This document shows positions 39,401 through 46,520 of a stretch of 64,000 nucleotides of DNA, in pieces (the stretch's first letter is position 1; every line of letters begins with the position of its first letter). The notes beneath the pieces were generated by a model. The model did not search any database, was not told where the DNA came from, and worked only from the letters and a program-made list of their open reading frames with translations. This DNA comes from Desmodus rotundus (Eukaryota > Chordata > Mammalia > Chiroptera > Phyllostomidae), in NCBI RefSeq assembly GCF_022682495.2, contig NC_071398.1, positions 31,375,426 to 31,439,425 on the forward strand, written 5' to 3'. Position numbers and translations under genes: made by a program.

Positions 39401-42400
39401 CTGAGCTGAGCTGGGAGCAGCCTGGACGGGGCCTGAGGAAGCATGTCCTGCCCCAGCGTCTGCTCCCTGCTCCCTGCTCCCTGCATGGGACAGAGGCTCC
39501 CCACCTGGTGGCTCACAGACCTGGGATGGAGGCCTGGCACCCTGAGCCCCTGCCTGCTCTGCAGGGCCTGGCTGGTTCTTGAGCCCATCTCAGCTGCCCA
39601 TTCACTGGCAAAGGAAACCACAGGAGGTGGCTGAGGTGGCCACAGTCCCTCTTTAGCCTGAACCCAAGGAAGGAGAAGTAGCTTCGGCTATATATACTTA
39701 CGGAGAAAACAGTATGCAGATAGAAGCCTGGTAAACAGCTGGCCTCTTAGAGGGAACCTAAAAATACTCCCTATAATTATGTTATTAAAACACACCAGAA
39801 AAATGGACCCACCCCACCAAGCAAAGGCCCCCAGACGACTGCAGGGAAGCAGGAGGCCACGCACATCAGCCTGAGGGTGCCCTCGCACCACCCGGGCGTT
39901 GGCCTGGGCCTGGACGCTGCCCCATTTGGTTCCCAGCCTCTCTTACCTCCCCTTGAGGGGCAGCCTGCTCCGGGACCCACCAGGCTGCCCAGTCTCGGCC
40001 CGCAGCTGCTCATCTACAAAGTGGCAAGCTCCTGGCCCCATCTCCACCCCTGAGAAACACACGGAGCAAAGGGGGCACTGCTGTGATTTCAAAGGCCTGG
40101 GAGCAACCTCGGCTCCCAGGAGGAGGGGGAGCACAGTGACTGCAGGTGCCCGCCTGGGAAGGCCAGCAGGGAAGCTGGGACACGGGCTGTGGGCAGGAAT
40201 GCTCACGCTCTGACAAAAGCACAGCAGGCCTGGACAACAGGCTCCTATGGGGCCCGCAGTGCACTGGCCAGGCTCCTTCTGAGAGCGGTGAGAGGGGAAC
40301 AGGCCCAAAGGGTTAAAACAAGAACTTCATCTTACCTGATTTAAAAATTTACTATTTTATGAAAAGCATTCACATATTACTTATGTAATTAAAACTAAAA
40401 TTAAAAAAAAATCAAAACTGGGAGTAGGGGATCAAGTCTCGGGTCCCTCTGGCCCCGACTGTCTACTTGGCCCATCTAGTCCTTCTCCTGCCCCACCTCC
40501 ACCTGGCCCCCGCCAAAGGGTCTGAGCCTAGAAAAAATGCGCCCCCCGTAACACCCCCATCCACCAGGCCACCCACTTGGTTTCTTCCAGAGACAGAGGG
40601 CCTGACTTTGGGGGACTGCTCTGGTCTGGGGCGCTGGAGCTACCATCCTGTCTGGCTCCCAATTTCTCTCCCTCCAGCAGACTGGCCTTGCCTGGTGCTC
40701 ACTGACCCCTGCCCTGCCCAGCCCCATGCCAGCCTGGACCGTGTTATGTAAGACAGTATCTAGGAACCCATCTTGTGTGGCTTATTTGTCACACTAGGTT
40801 TGTTGCCCATCTGTGCTCAGCACGTCACTGCAAGAATACACACAGCAAAGTCACTTACAGAACCAAAGCACCAGGGGCCGGGAGACCCCAGATCTCCTCT
40901 TACAGCCAAGGAAAGCACAGCCTGGTTAGAAAGGGAGAAGGATGCGCTCTTGCCCCTCCCATGGCCACCACCATTGGCCCTGAACCAGAACTTAGGCCCC
41001 TGGCTCCTGTCCGGAGCTCAGTCCCTCAAGATCAAGATGAGAGAATGCTTGAACTAATCTGGGAAAAACTCAAGGAAAGATTCTGTATGAGCTCACAGGA
41101 ATCTGTGCAGTGGGCATAATGCATGCTGGCCCAGCTCCAGGCTGCAGATACCCGAGGCCCTTGGCCGGTGCTAGACACCTCACCTTCCCCTTCCTGGGAC
41201 CTGCCTCTACTGGCTGGGAAGCCCTGTGCTGCTCTGACCCCAGTGGTGGGCAGCTCCTGCCATTCTGCTCCCTGGAGGCCCAACCTGGCCACTGACCACC
41301 AGCACATGGGCCCCACTTGCTGGCATCTGTGGTTAAATGCTCTGGTGCCCCTGGCCCACCCGGCCTGTGAATGGGGGCTGCCCTGCCTCTGCAGAGCTCA
41401 GAGGCCTGGCACTGGCCTTCAAACACTTACTGTCTTGTTTACAGGTGAGGAAACTGAGGCCTGAAGAGAGGGGTGAGGGCCTGGCAAGTCCAGAGCAGGG
41501 CAGGGGCTGCTGTGGCCCACAAACCCCTCCAGCAGTCATCTGAGCCTCCCCCATTTATCCTGTCCCCTCCCAACCCCCTTCCGTTCCCTCCCCTCTCTGT
41601 CCCCAGGACCTTCCACCCTAGGGTCTCCCGAAGGTGACATCCTGCCAGCAAGTGTGGGACTCAGCCGCCCCAGGAAGGGAAAGATTTCATACCCAGCTTC
41701 CTCACTTGCTACCTGCATGATCTTGGGTGAGTGAAACAACTGCCCCAACACCCAGGTCCCTCACCCAGAACATTGGCTACACTCAGAGGAGTTAGAGCAG
41801 GCGGTCCTGCCCCGCCCCTTCCACCTCTCCAGGAGGCTCAGGCTGAGGGGGACAGGGAGCTGGGGACAGGGCTGCCAGCCACACCGCACCCCTTGAGGAA
41901 AAGCTTGAGGCAGGCATTCCATAAGGGTTCACTGCCCAGCAGACCTGTGCTGCCTTACCAACTGCTCTCGGGAGGCTTGCTCCCTACCACGAGGAAGGAC
42001 CAAACTGCTTTGGCAACCGGAAGAGGAAAATCTGCATTTAAAAAGTCTATAGATTTCTAAAATAGATAACAAAGAAAAGCCCAACATTTTGTTGAATTCT
42101 AAAGAAAAGGGGAATTCTGAGTACCCGAGAGGTCAAGAGTGGCTTCCTGCCAGAGGACACACTGGACCGCGGAGACTGCGGTGGCAGGAGTGGGGACACC
42201 CACAAGCCCCTCTGGTGGGCTGCTCCCATCTCCCACGCCCACAGAAAGTAGTCCCCTGTGCCTGCGCTCAGAGCAGAGGGAGCCGAGAAAGGCTGCTCTC
42301 CTTCTCCATCTTTGGGCACTGAAAGCAAATTCAGTGCCCCGTCAGAACAGGGGAGGCAACGCCCAGGAAGCAGCCTGTGGGGCCAGGATCCGAGACTGGG

Positions 42401-45400
42401 CACTCCTCCCACCTCCAGAGACAATACTTCCTCTGTACGACCCTTCCCGCCTGGGCCCTATGCTCTCCAAGCCCTGGCTGCCAGCGGGATGGCCTGCAGA
42501 TAACCACAAGTGACCATCCTCAGCCTCTGGGCAGACAGTGGCCCCTCCCCAAACACGTACACACACTGCTCAGTCCTGTCAACCAGGCACCGTAGTCCTG
42601 CTAACTCATTGCGTCCTCCTGGGGTCCAGCAGAAGGCAGCGCCTCTCCCCCACGGTCACAGAGGGAAGCAGGACCTACCCCCACTCACGGCCCCTCAGTC
42701 TAGGTGCTTTCCATCCTAGTGGCACTGCAGAGCATGGCCTCTGGTCGGGGAGAGCCGGGCATGGTGCCACCCCAAAGGGGTTACTGGGCAAATGGATCCT
42801 CAGACCTGAACTGCTAAGGAGGCTGCAAGGCCACGCCTCTCTTTCGAGTGGCCCAGAGAGAAGACCACGTCCTGCCTCCCTCACAGGGGTGTGGGGACGG
42901 TGATGATGACAACACTCTAAAAAGGAGGAAGTGTCCCATTCTAATAGCAGCGCTTCTCAGTGACAATCAGTCTGGTGGTGCAAGCGAGGCCCCAGTGTGT
43001 GGTAGGTGTGTCTTCAAGGTGGGCGGCACTGTCCTAGCAGAAGCCACGTCCTGCATTACCAGGTCTGCCTTCTAACCACCCTGCTTTCAACTACCAGATT
43101 TGTTTCCGGCTGCCCCGTACTAAGGTCCAGAGTTAGGAGGTGTGGCCTGTTCTATGGGAATCACAAAATGTCCTGCCCTGACATATCACTGCTAGAAGTT
43201 TCCAGCTTTGGGTCCCTACCCTCCAGGGCTCCAGGGACAATAGGTGAGACACCTGAGGCCTCCACCTTTCACGAGAGAGTCAGGGAGTCTATCACGCTCG
43301 GCTGGGCTTTTCGGGCAGTAAGCCTGCACCACAAGGGGAGTGGTGTGGGGGTGAGGGGCACCCCAGGATGACTCAAACTCTCCCCACGACTGCTGCCTGA
43401 GCCAGCACAAGACACAAGTCTGACTAATATCCTCTGAAGGCCTTACCTAGCACCCACCTCTCACTTCCAAAACGGAAGAGAGCTGTTTCCAGGCAGTTTG
43501 TCAGAGGAGGCGAGGGGCTTGGGACACAACAGAGTGGACATGCCACCTGCAGCTAGGCAGCACCGCTTTGATAGCAGCAGGACAGCCAGCAGGCCCCCGG
43601 GGACGGGAGCTGCCCACACCCTGGACGGGGAGTCTCAGGTATCACCCGTCAATCCGGCTCAACATTACCCTCCCTTAAAGCTTTAGAAAAAATACTGAAG
43701 CTCAAGCCCCACAACCAGGCACAGAATCTGTGTGGGACGTGACCTGGGCATCGGCGCTTTTTTTTTTTTAATTTAATACACTTAGTTTTGGGGGCCTTTC
43801 GGTTTATAGAAAAACTGAGCAATGAGTACAGAGAATTAGTCATCACATTCTCCAGGTGATTCCAGCGGAGCCCAGGTGGAAACTCTGAGCTATGCCACCT
43901 CCACGTCCAGGGACAAGAGAACTCTCCTGGTCACCATGTGGCGAGCAGCTGAGACCCAGAAAAGAACCCAGGACCCCTGCCTAGTTCTTGGTTAACAAAC
44001 TCTGGGCCTTCAGCTGAAATCTGGCTCCACCACTTGTTTGGGCAGAGCCCACAGCTAGGAGTGGGTTTTACAGTTTTTAATGGTTGGAAAAATATCCGAA
44101 CATTTCATGATGTGAAATTATTTGCTATCTGGCCTGTCAGACAGAAAGTTTGCTGACCCTGTATAAAGAGACTCCACCATCTAAGGGACATGTGCCCTTC
44201 AGGAACGGCCAGCCCAGCCCCTGCAAGCCTGAGTGATCTGATTCTCTCCCCACCTCGAAGGGCCAGGCCAAGGAGGCTACAGGTGCACTGTGGGCAGGAC
44301 ACGTGACCCTGTGCCACTGAGAAGCTTGCCCCCACGGCCCCTCATGTCACCAGCTCCTAAGCCAGCCTCTAGCTGGGTCCATTCTGCTTGCCTGTACCCT
44401 TTGGCTCTCCAGAGTCACTGCACACAGCTGGCGGACCCCACACTCCCCCATGCACACCTGGGCTGTCCTGCCCACACAAGGGGGGACTCAAAACTTCTTC
44501 TCCGACCTCAATGTTTCCATTGATTCCTGTCTCAAAAAATTTCCCAAGTTTCACCACCTTTCTATGCTACAAATCAAAATACAGTCTGTCTAGGAGCCTA
44601 AGTGCAGGCTGCTGTGGATCTCCCACATTCCCGGCCCCACCGGAAGCCTGCCCCTCCCTATAACAGAAGTTGGCAGAGGCCTACCTGGAGTGTGTTAGGA
44701 GGCTCTGGAAAGGCTTTCAAAATAAAAACACCCCCATCCACCATAGCCTGACAGATTTTCACCCAACAAACAGATATTTGCACCCAAAGCAAACCTTTCC
44801 ATGATTCTGTGAATTTAATCAACTTTCCAGCTCACATTCAGTAGAGACAGTCCCACGTGGAGGGAGCTGAGGGCTGAGTGAAGGGTGGAATGAGCTTCTG
44901 GGCACTCTGCCCTGGGTACAGTGGAGGCAGGGGGTGCAAGGGAGAGGCCTTACAGCACTGAGAGCCACAGGATGTGCTTTCTGGGAGGGGCAACACTGAT
45001 GCCAGGGGTTTCCAGTGCGACACTGATGTCAGGGTTGGATACCCTCTGCGCTGATACCAAGGCCCAAGCCTCCTGAAAGGTGCTGCCTCTCCCAGCCCAG
45101 GGCCCAGCTGCCCAGGCTCCTGCCGCAGCACTAGACAGACCAATGGAGTAAGCCAGGGCACCGAGAGGGGAAGGGCAGGGAGGAACCCGAACTATTTTTT
45201 CCAAGGCATGGGGCCTGCCCTAGTCCAGCGGGGCGTGGGGAACAGCAGGGAAGAGTGGGAGGGCCGCGCCCAGGGCGCAGACGTTAGTTCTGCTCCGGAG
45301 GCTCCAGATTAAACAGCTCCAGGCAGGAAGCCCGCCTTCTCCCACATTGGTCAGGAAGCCCTGAAGCAAGTTTGCCCTTTTCTTAAAAACATGAAATAGA

Positions 45401-45859
45401 AAGAGATTTGTGTCCCCCTCACCAGCTCTTCAGCCGGTCCCACAGCGACATACAACTCCCTCCCGGAGGCCCTTCTCCCTGGCGCCTGGGCGTTCGCGGG
45501 GCCGCAGCGTGGCCACCCAGTTGCCACCTCTCCACCACTCAGCCGCCGCCCTCCCAGCTAGACGCTCGGACGCGGGTCCTGCGGAGACCGCCCTCGCCGC
45601 CCCGGCTCCCCGGAGGCCCCGGCGCACTCATGCTTCTGGAATGCGGGCGCGGAGGGCCACGCGTCCTGGGGAATCTCCGCGCCCGCCCGCGCACGGCACC
45701 GGCACTGGCCCGACTGGCTGGCGGCGGGGCGGAGAAGCGGGGAGCAAGACACAGACACGTCCCAGCTCAGAGCTCGCCGCGCCTGCGCTACTCACCGACC
45801 AAGAGCGCGAAAGGCAACAGCAGCCAGTAGAGCACCGCGCCGAGCACGTGCGGCTCCAT
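258..45859 (-). CDS. PIEZO1: PIEZO1, mechanosensitive cation channel, N-terminal part (coding exons 1-16, gene continues past left edge)
   Basis: Joined coding exons on the minus strand: 45859-45796, 15242-15147, 8863-8741, 7852-7810, 7680-7542, 4449-4281, 4134-3921, 3810-3639, 3521-3432, 3350-3257, 2552-2452, 1961-1701, 1177-1066, 972-794, 714-566, 440-258. They total 2,189 nt, about 729 codons, with one open frame and compatible phases at every GT-AG junction. The product begins MEPHVLGAVLYW and follows mammalian PIEZO1 throughout (GHTGRLLRAL, RLDLKDIPNA, VWSITYHSWLTFVLLLWACL, QFQDFPMYWRNLTGFTDEQ). PIEZO1 is a trimeric plasma-membrane channel that opens on membrane tension. This part carries about 16 hydrophobic segments, the four outermost four-helix blade units; the anchor, cap and pore lie outside the window. 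The start has G at -3 and +4. No frameshift or stop is seen, so the gene looks intact. PIEZO2 is a less likely alternative because the wording is PIEZO1-like throughout. Confidence 0.97.
566..714 (-). CDS. PIEZO1: PIEZO1 exon 15
   Basis: It encodes VYYSLWRKLLKVFWWLVVAY, then QFQDFPMYWRNLTGFTDE and two bases of glutamine. NLT is a potential N-glycosylation sequon. The acceptor is CTTCAG and the donor is GTGAGT. Reading through the donor gives a stop, which supports this boundary. Confidence 0.97.
794..972 (-). CDS. PIEZO1: PIEZO1 exon 14
   Basis: It encodes (E)HTRTWTLLQSLEKLVTG, then AKYWIYVCAGMFIVVSFAGR and YKIVYMFLFLLCLTLFQ, two membrane helices of the fourth blade unit. The acceptor is CCCTCAG and the donor is GTACTT, in phase 0. 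Confidence 0.98.
1066..1177 (-). CDS. PIEZO1: PIEZO1 exon 13
   Basis: It encodes LLYTLTFWLLLRQFVKEKLL and then a variable linker, KGKKTNSELIEVTVADT, plus one base. The RQFVKEKLLK and EVTVADT blocks are conserved. The acceptor is ATCCCAG and the donor is GTGAGT. Confidence 0.97.
1178..1700 (-). other. PIEZO1: PIEZO1 intron 12
   Basis: A GT-AG intron of 523 bases. It holds an imperfect CA-rich, decayed purine-pyrimidine stretch at about 1318-1425. Nothing else is recognised. Confidence 0.85.
1701..1961 (-). CDS. PIEZO1: PIEZO1 exon 12
   Basis: An 87-codon, phase-0 exon: VWSITYHSWLTFVLLLWACL, then RSRHQLAMLCSPFILLYGLA, ending LEHTRYPCLDLGAM. It covers membrane helices 9-12 in part and is among the most conserved blade segments. 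The acceptor is CCATCCAG and the donor is GTGAGT. Confidence 0.98.
2129..2156. repeat. (CA)n microsatellite
   Basis: An alternating CA run of about 14 units with one interruption, inside PIEZO1 intron 11. Confidence 0.95.
2252..2278. repeat. (CA)n microsatellite
   Basis: A second CA run of about 13 units, about 95 bases from the first and joined to it by degenerate CA/CATG sequence. Confidence 0.95.
2452..2552 (-). CDS. PIEZO1: PIEZO1 exon 11
   Basis: It encodes CSRLAEPRETSVLHGLGHIV and then MNQSYVCALIAMM, the start of membrane helix nine. The acceptor is CCTGTAG and the donor is GTAAGG, in phase 0. The first residues (LCSR) replace a conserved VRPK-like stretch, a local oddity at the junction. 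Confidence 0.94.
2553..3256 (-). other. PIEZO1: PIEZO1 intron 10
   Basis: A GT-AG intron of 704 bases of unique-looking GC-rich sequence. No repeat or RNA is recognised. Confidence 0.8.
3257..3350 (-). CDS. PIEZO1: PIEZO1 exon 10
   Basis: It encodes GLMPTPTGPDSEADNCIVHD and then LTSHSPVQQRP plus one base. The conserved DSEADNCIVH and RRP-type motifs identify it. The acceptor is CTTCAG and the donor is GTGAGT. The split codon joins exon 11 as leucine. Confidence 0.94.
3432..3521 (-). CDS. PIEZO1: PIEZO1 exon 9
   Basis: A 30-codon, phase-0 exon in the variable cytosolic linker. It reads TKVAAGGVKEREVELTEVDR and then WPEGQARAAQ. The RE-ELTE-DRWP pattern aligns with the RELELAELDQWP block I recall from human PIEZO1. 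The acceptor is CTCTGTAG and the donor is GTGAGG. Confidence 0.88.
3639..3810 (-). CDS. PIEZO1: PIEZO1 exon 8
   Basis: It encodes VFGLKDFVAHTNCSTSNMLV, then DWPVYVSPGILLLLYY (membrane helix eight), ending HHPPDQ in phase 0. NCS in the extracellular-type loop is a potential N-glycosylation sequon. The donor is GTGGGC. Confidence 0.96.
3921..4134 (-). CDS. PIEZO1: PIEZO1 exon 7
   Basis: It encodes GIAHPSAFSSVYFLFFLGIC and then CFGAGHLICLYCYQMPF, ending PPAGIWA plus two bases. It holds membrane helices six and seven. The acceptor is TTCTGCAG and the donor is GTGAGG. Confidence 0.97.
4281..4449 (-). CDS. PIEZO1: PIEZO1 exon 6
   Basis: It starts with four aspartates (DDDDREVDASSPAVLQ), then KRRLRLAARFRITAHWLL and the fifth membrane helix, ending ALLALAG-type in phase 1. 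Mouse has a longer aspartate run here as I recall it, so this cytosolic acidic linker is shortened. The acceptor is TTGGCAG and the donor is GTACCC. Confidence 0.95.
5103..5131. repeat. (GGGGCA)n short tandem repeat
   Basis: About four copies of GGGGCA in PIEZO1 intron 5. The G-rich strand has quadruplex potential. Confidence 0.8.
5355..5600 (+). repeat. MIR-type SINE remnants
   Basis: Two blocks resemble the MIR 3' half: one with CCCCATCTGTAAAATGGG, the other with CTTGGGCAAGTCACCTAACC. They may be two pieces or a duplicated fragment. Confidence 0.6.
7542..7680 (-). CDS. PIEZO1: PIEZO1 exon 5
   Basis: It encodes (R)LDLKDIPNAVRLVAPDLG, then the fourth membrane helix and a basic, glutamine-rich tail ending SQRSQEQ in phase 0. 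The acceptor is CTTCACAG and the donor is GTGGGC. The RLDLKDI block is a strongly conserved PIEZO1 signature. Confidence 0.96.
7782..7799. repeat. Homopolymer run of 18 G beside the PIEZO1 exon 4 donor
   Basis: An uninterrupted G run on the plus strand (C on the sense strand) from base 11 of intron 4. Its length is prone to polymorphism and sequencing error. Confidence 0.95.
7810..7852 (-). CDS. PIEZO1: PIEZO1 exon 4 (43-nt small exon)
   Basis: This is a short exon encoding CSHWENLSRHIGVT plus two bases of the next arginine. It is found by joining the split cysteine of exon 3 to the split arginine of exon 5. The acceptor is TCCGCAG and the donor is GTGAGA. The intron turns into an uninterrupted run of 18 C (sense strand) from its eleventh base. 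Confidence 0.92.
7853..8740 (-). other. PIEZO1: PIEZO1 intron 3
   Basis: An 888-base GT-AG intron with a MIR-like fragment (GGGAAACTGAGGCCCAG at about 8010-8026). Otherwise nothing is recognised. Confidence 0.8.
8741..8863 (-). CDS. PIEZO1: PIEZO1 exon 3
   Basis: Residues 54-94 begin GHTGRLLRALLAFSLLFLAA and hold the third membrane helix, ending at LDQLLGSN. The final cysteine codon is split with exon 4. The acceptor is CCCATAG and the donor is GTGAGT. Confidence 0.96.
8864..15146 (-). other. PIEZO1: PIEZO1 intron 2
   Basis: A 6.3 kb intron of GC-rich, mostly unique sequence. It has MIR-like traces (for example about 9060-9120 and 10140-10190) and an AT-rich island at about 13195-13260 with a duplicated GAAATATTT. 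No gene, RNA or young transposon is seen. Confidence 0.75.
15147..15242 (-). CDS. PIEZO1: PIEZO1 exon 2
   Basis: Residues 22-53: ACLLRSNSLSLVYLLF, a poly-leucine helix, then PWFRGPSQHSVQ. It completes the first membrane helix and holds the second. The acceptor is CTACAG and the donor is GTGAGC. It enters and leaves in phase 1, matching exons 1 and 3. Confidence 0.95.
15415..15605. repeat. Decayed minisatellite, unit about 57 bases
   Basis: Two units align from 15457 and 15514, sharing GTCACACT, TGTC-CCAGACA, GCGTG/CGTGC and ACTCAG blocks, with partial units on both sides. Divergence between units is high, so it is old. It lies about 170-360 bases upstream of exon 2. Confidence 0.6.
17848..17925. 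repeat. Degenerate CTAT/CCAC tetranucleotide repeat
   Basis: A pyrimidine-rich imperfect array with ATCTATCTA, CCACCTACCTATCC and CCATCCACCCACCCATC. Confidence 0.8.
18245..18372 (+). mobile_element. LINE-1 3' end fragment
   Basis: Matches the mammalian L1 3' UTR tail: TTAATGCCACTGAACCGTAC, then AAAAATGGTTAAGATGATAC and an A-rich end. A 5'-truncated relic. Confidence 0.75.
20419..20433. repeat. Homopolymer run of 15 G
   Basis: An uninterrupted G run in PIEZO1 intron 1, probably length-variable. Confidence 0.9.
21453..21683 (+). mobile_element. Bat Ves-type SINE
   Basis: A tRNA-derived head (CCGGTGGCTCAGCTGGTTGG, GCGTTGTCCCGTA), a degraded B-box, then GTCAGGGCGC, AACCAATCAATGTGTCTCTC, a CT-rich tail, AATCAATAAACATATCC and GGGTGAGGATTAAAAAC. 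An 11-base exact target duplication, AAAGGCCCAGA, flanks it at 21442-21452 and 21684-21694. The exact duplication indicates a fairly recent insertion. Confidence 0.93.
21695..27754 (-). other. PIEZO1: PIEZO1 intron 1, block between SINE and LTR-like element
   Basis: GC-rich sequence with MIR-like remnants (for example about 23870-23910), paired TTAATTAG sites at 23274 and 23295, and a MER5-like hAT fragment at about 26508-26635. A 280-codon open frame on the minus strand at 24781-25623 shows no protein features and is treated as chance. Confidence 0.7.
26508..26635 (+). mobile_element. MER5A-like nonautonomous hAT fragment
   Basis: Resembles MER5A: GTGGTTATCAAAGTGGGCTCC, then ACACCTGGGTATTT, CAGACTCTCAGGCCCCCCAG and CTGCGTTGTGACA. 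The 3' terminal repeat is lost. Confidence 0.65.
27755..28428 (+). mobile_element. Ancient LTR-like repeat interrupted by a SINE
   Basis: Left part: ACATGTCAATTTGGGTGCC, GGGATTAACATTTCAATCTG, GTGAGCCAGTTCCTTACAGT. Right part: CCTCTTGGTTCTGTTTCTCT and GGAGAACCCCGATTGATTCA. The terminal phrases match an old mammalian LTR family. The exact family was not determined. Confidence 0.5.
28104..28291 (+). mobile_element. Bat tRNA-derived SINE (GTGGCTCAGTGGATTGAG subtype)
   Basis: The head is GTGGCTCAGTGGATTGAGTG with CAAAGGGTCACTAGTTTGAT as the B-box region, then GGGCACATGCCTGGGTTGTG, CCAGGTCCCCAGTGGGGAGC, AACCACACATTGATGTTTCT, and an (AATC)n tail at 28268-28291. This head differs from the TTGGTTGG head of three other copies here, so two subtypes are present. 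It is inserted in the LTR-like element. Confidence 0.88.
28429..36769 (-). other. PIEZO1: PIEZO1 intron 1, central block
   Basis: About 8.3 kb with MIR remnants (30815-30985; traces near 29650, 32990-33050 and 35390-35530) and otherwise no recognised element. No exon, RNA or CpG island is seen. Confidence 0.7.
30815..30985 (+). repeat. MIR SINE
   Basis: Nearly full MIR order: GGCCTAGTGGCTACAGGACT, TTTGGAGTCAGAATAGCCTT, TGTGACCTCTCTGAGCCCCA, ATTTCCTCATCTGTATTGTA. Confidence 0.8.
36770..37640 (+). mobile_element. LINE-1 ORF2 C-terminal region and 3' UTR, decayed and split by a mariner MITE
   Basis: L1-like phrases in order: GACATCATTCAGAAAATGAT, GGTGGGGAAAATA (then the MITE), TATTTGCAGCATATAGCTGG, TAGAATCCATAAAGAACTCC, AAAGGTACTACCTCATCCTA, GCAGCCTGGCCCGTCATCGC, TGTGGCAACTCTACACTGAG. 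Removing the MITE restores the L1 reading order. There is no intact open frame, so it is dead. Confidence 0.75.
36842..36958. mobile_element. Nonautonomous mariner/Tc1 MITE, 117 bp
   Basis: Terminal inverted repeats start CAGGATTGGCCAAAAGTAAG on the left and, on the reverse strand from the right, CAGTTCAGGCAAAAGTAGGT. TA target duplications are at 36840-36841 and 36959-36960. It is too short for a transposase and lies inside an older L1. Confidence 0.85.
43755..43845 (+). mobile_element. LINE-like fragment
   Basis: A poly(T) run followed by TTTATAGAAAAACTGAGCAA and TGAGTACAGAGAATTAG, phrases common in old L1 relics. Family not determined. Confidence 0.4.
43985..44165 (+). mobile_element. hAT-Charlie-like nonautonomous fragment
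   Basis: Phrases TTAACAAACTCTGGGCCTTC, GCCCACAGCTAGGAGTGG, TATTTGCTATCTGGCCTGTC and AAAGTTTGCTGACCCTG match a MER1-class repeat with a 'TTTGC(C/T)GACCC(C)TG' end. Confidence 0.55.
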
Positions 45860-46520
45860 GCCCCGGGGGACCGCGGCGTGGGCCAGGGGTCGCTGGGCCG
45901 CCGCGGCGCTAAGGGGCGGCGCGGGGCATCCGGTTTTGGCGCGCCATGGTGCACAAGGCGGGGCCGCAGTTAGGACCCCTGCCTTGTGGGCGGGGACCCA
46001 AGCGCCTCCAACTCGCTCTTCCTCCGTCTGGGGTCTGCGTCCACTCCGGGGACAGCTCTGCCCGGTGGCGAGCGCAGCGCGCGGCTCTCGGCGGGTCTGA
46101 GAGACTCAGCAGGGCGGGACGGCAGCTGGGCTGCTGCCTCCCGCCCTCGCCGCCCGCGGGCCTTTATAAGCTCGGCCCCCGCCCGCTTGCCCGCCCTCCA
46201 CAGCGTGCCCGCCTCCGCGCCGCCTCGAGGGCCCGGAGCTCCCGACACCCCTCCTGCCCCACGCGCCCGCACGACCCGCCAGCCCTCCGGGCTGGGGCTG
46301 GCAAGCGGACCCAAGACCCCTACCCCCTCAATAGCCTTGGAGCTGCCCCTCGGTGTGCACGTGGGGACGGGCAGGGGGTGCTTTTCCCCTGCGGACCCGG
46401 CTGGAGCACCAAAGAAACACTCCCTAGTGCCTGGCTACCCGGGCAGCACCCCACGCGCAACGGCGCCCTGCGCGGCGGGAGAGACTTTCGCTTTGCTGCT
46501 GCAGATGTGAGGAAGCAGCG
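45240..46520 (-). promoter_or_regulatory. PIEZO1: PIEZO1 CpG island and promoter region
   Basis: High GC with many CpG from about 45.24 to 46.52 kb around PIEZO1 exon 1. A TATAAA-type box reads on the minus strand at 46163-46168, about 305 bases upstream of the start codon. If used, it would give a 5' UTR of roughly 270 nt. Transcription start sites were not measured. Confidence 0.8.
45796..45859 (-). CDS. PIEZO1: PIEZO1 coding exon 1
   Basis: The start codon is at 45859-45857 inside a CpG island, with G at -3 and +4. It encodes residues 1-21 plus one base: MEPHVLGAVLYW, then a leucine-rich stretch that forms the first membrane helix with exon 2. The donor is GTGAGT at 45795. The 64-nt coding length and one-base phase match my recollection of mammalian PIEZO1. 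A 30.5 kb intron follows. Confidence 0.96.

Larger units (their letters stand above)
37641..45239 (-). other. PIEZO1: PIEZO1 intron 1, exon 1-proximal block
   Basis: MIR traces (about 38030-38130), an A/T-rich patch at about 40320-40420 of unknown origin, an L1-like scrap at about 43755-43845 and a hAT-like fragment at about 43985-44165. Otherwise GC-rich unique sequence with no supported exon. Confidence 0.7.
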
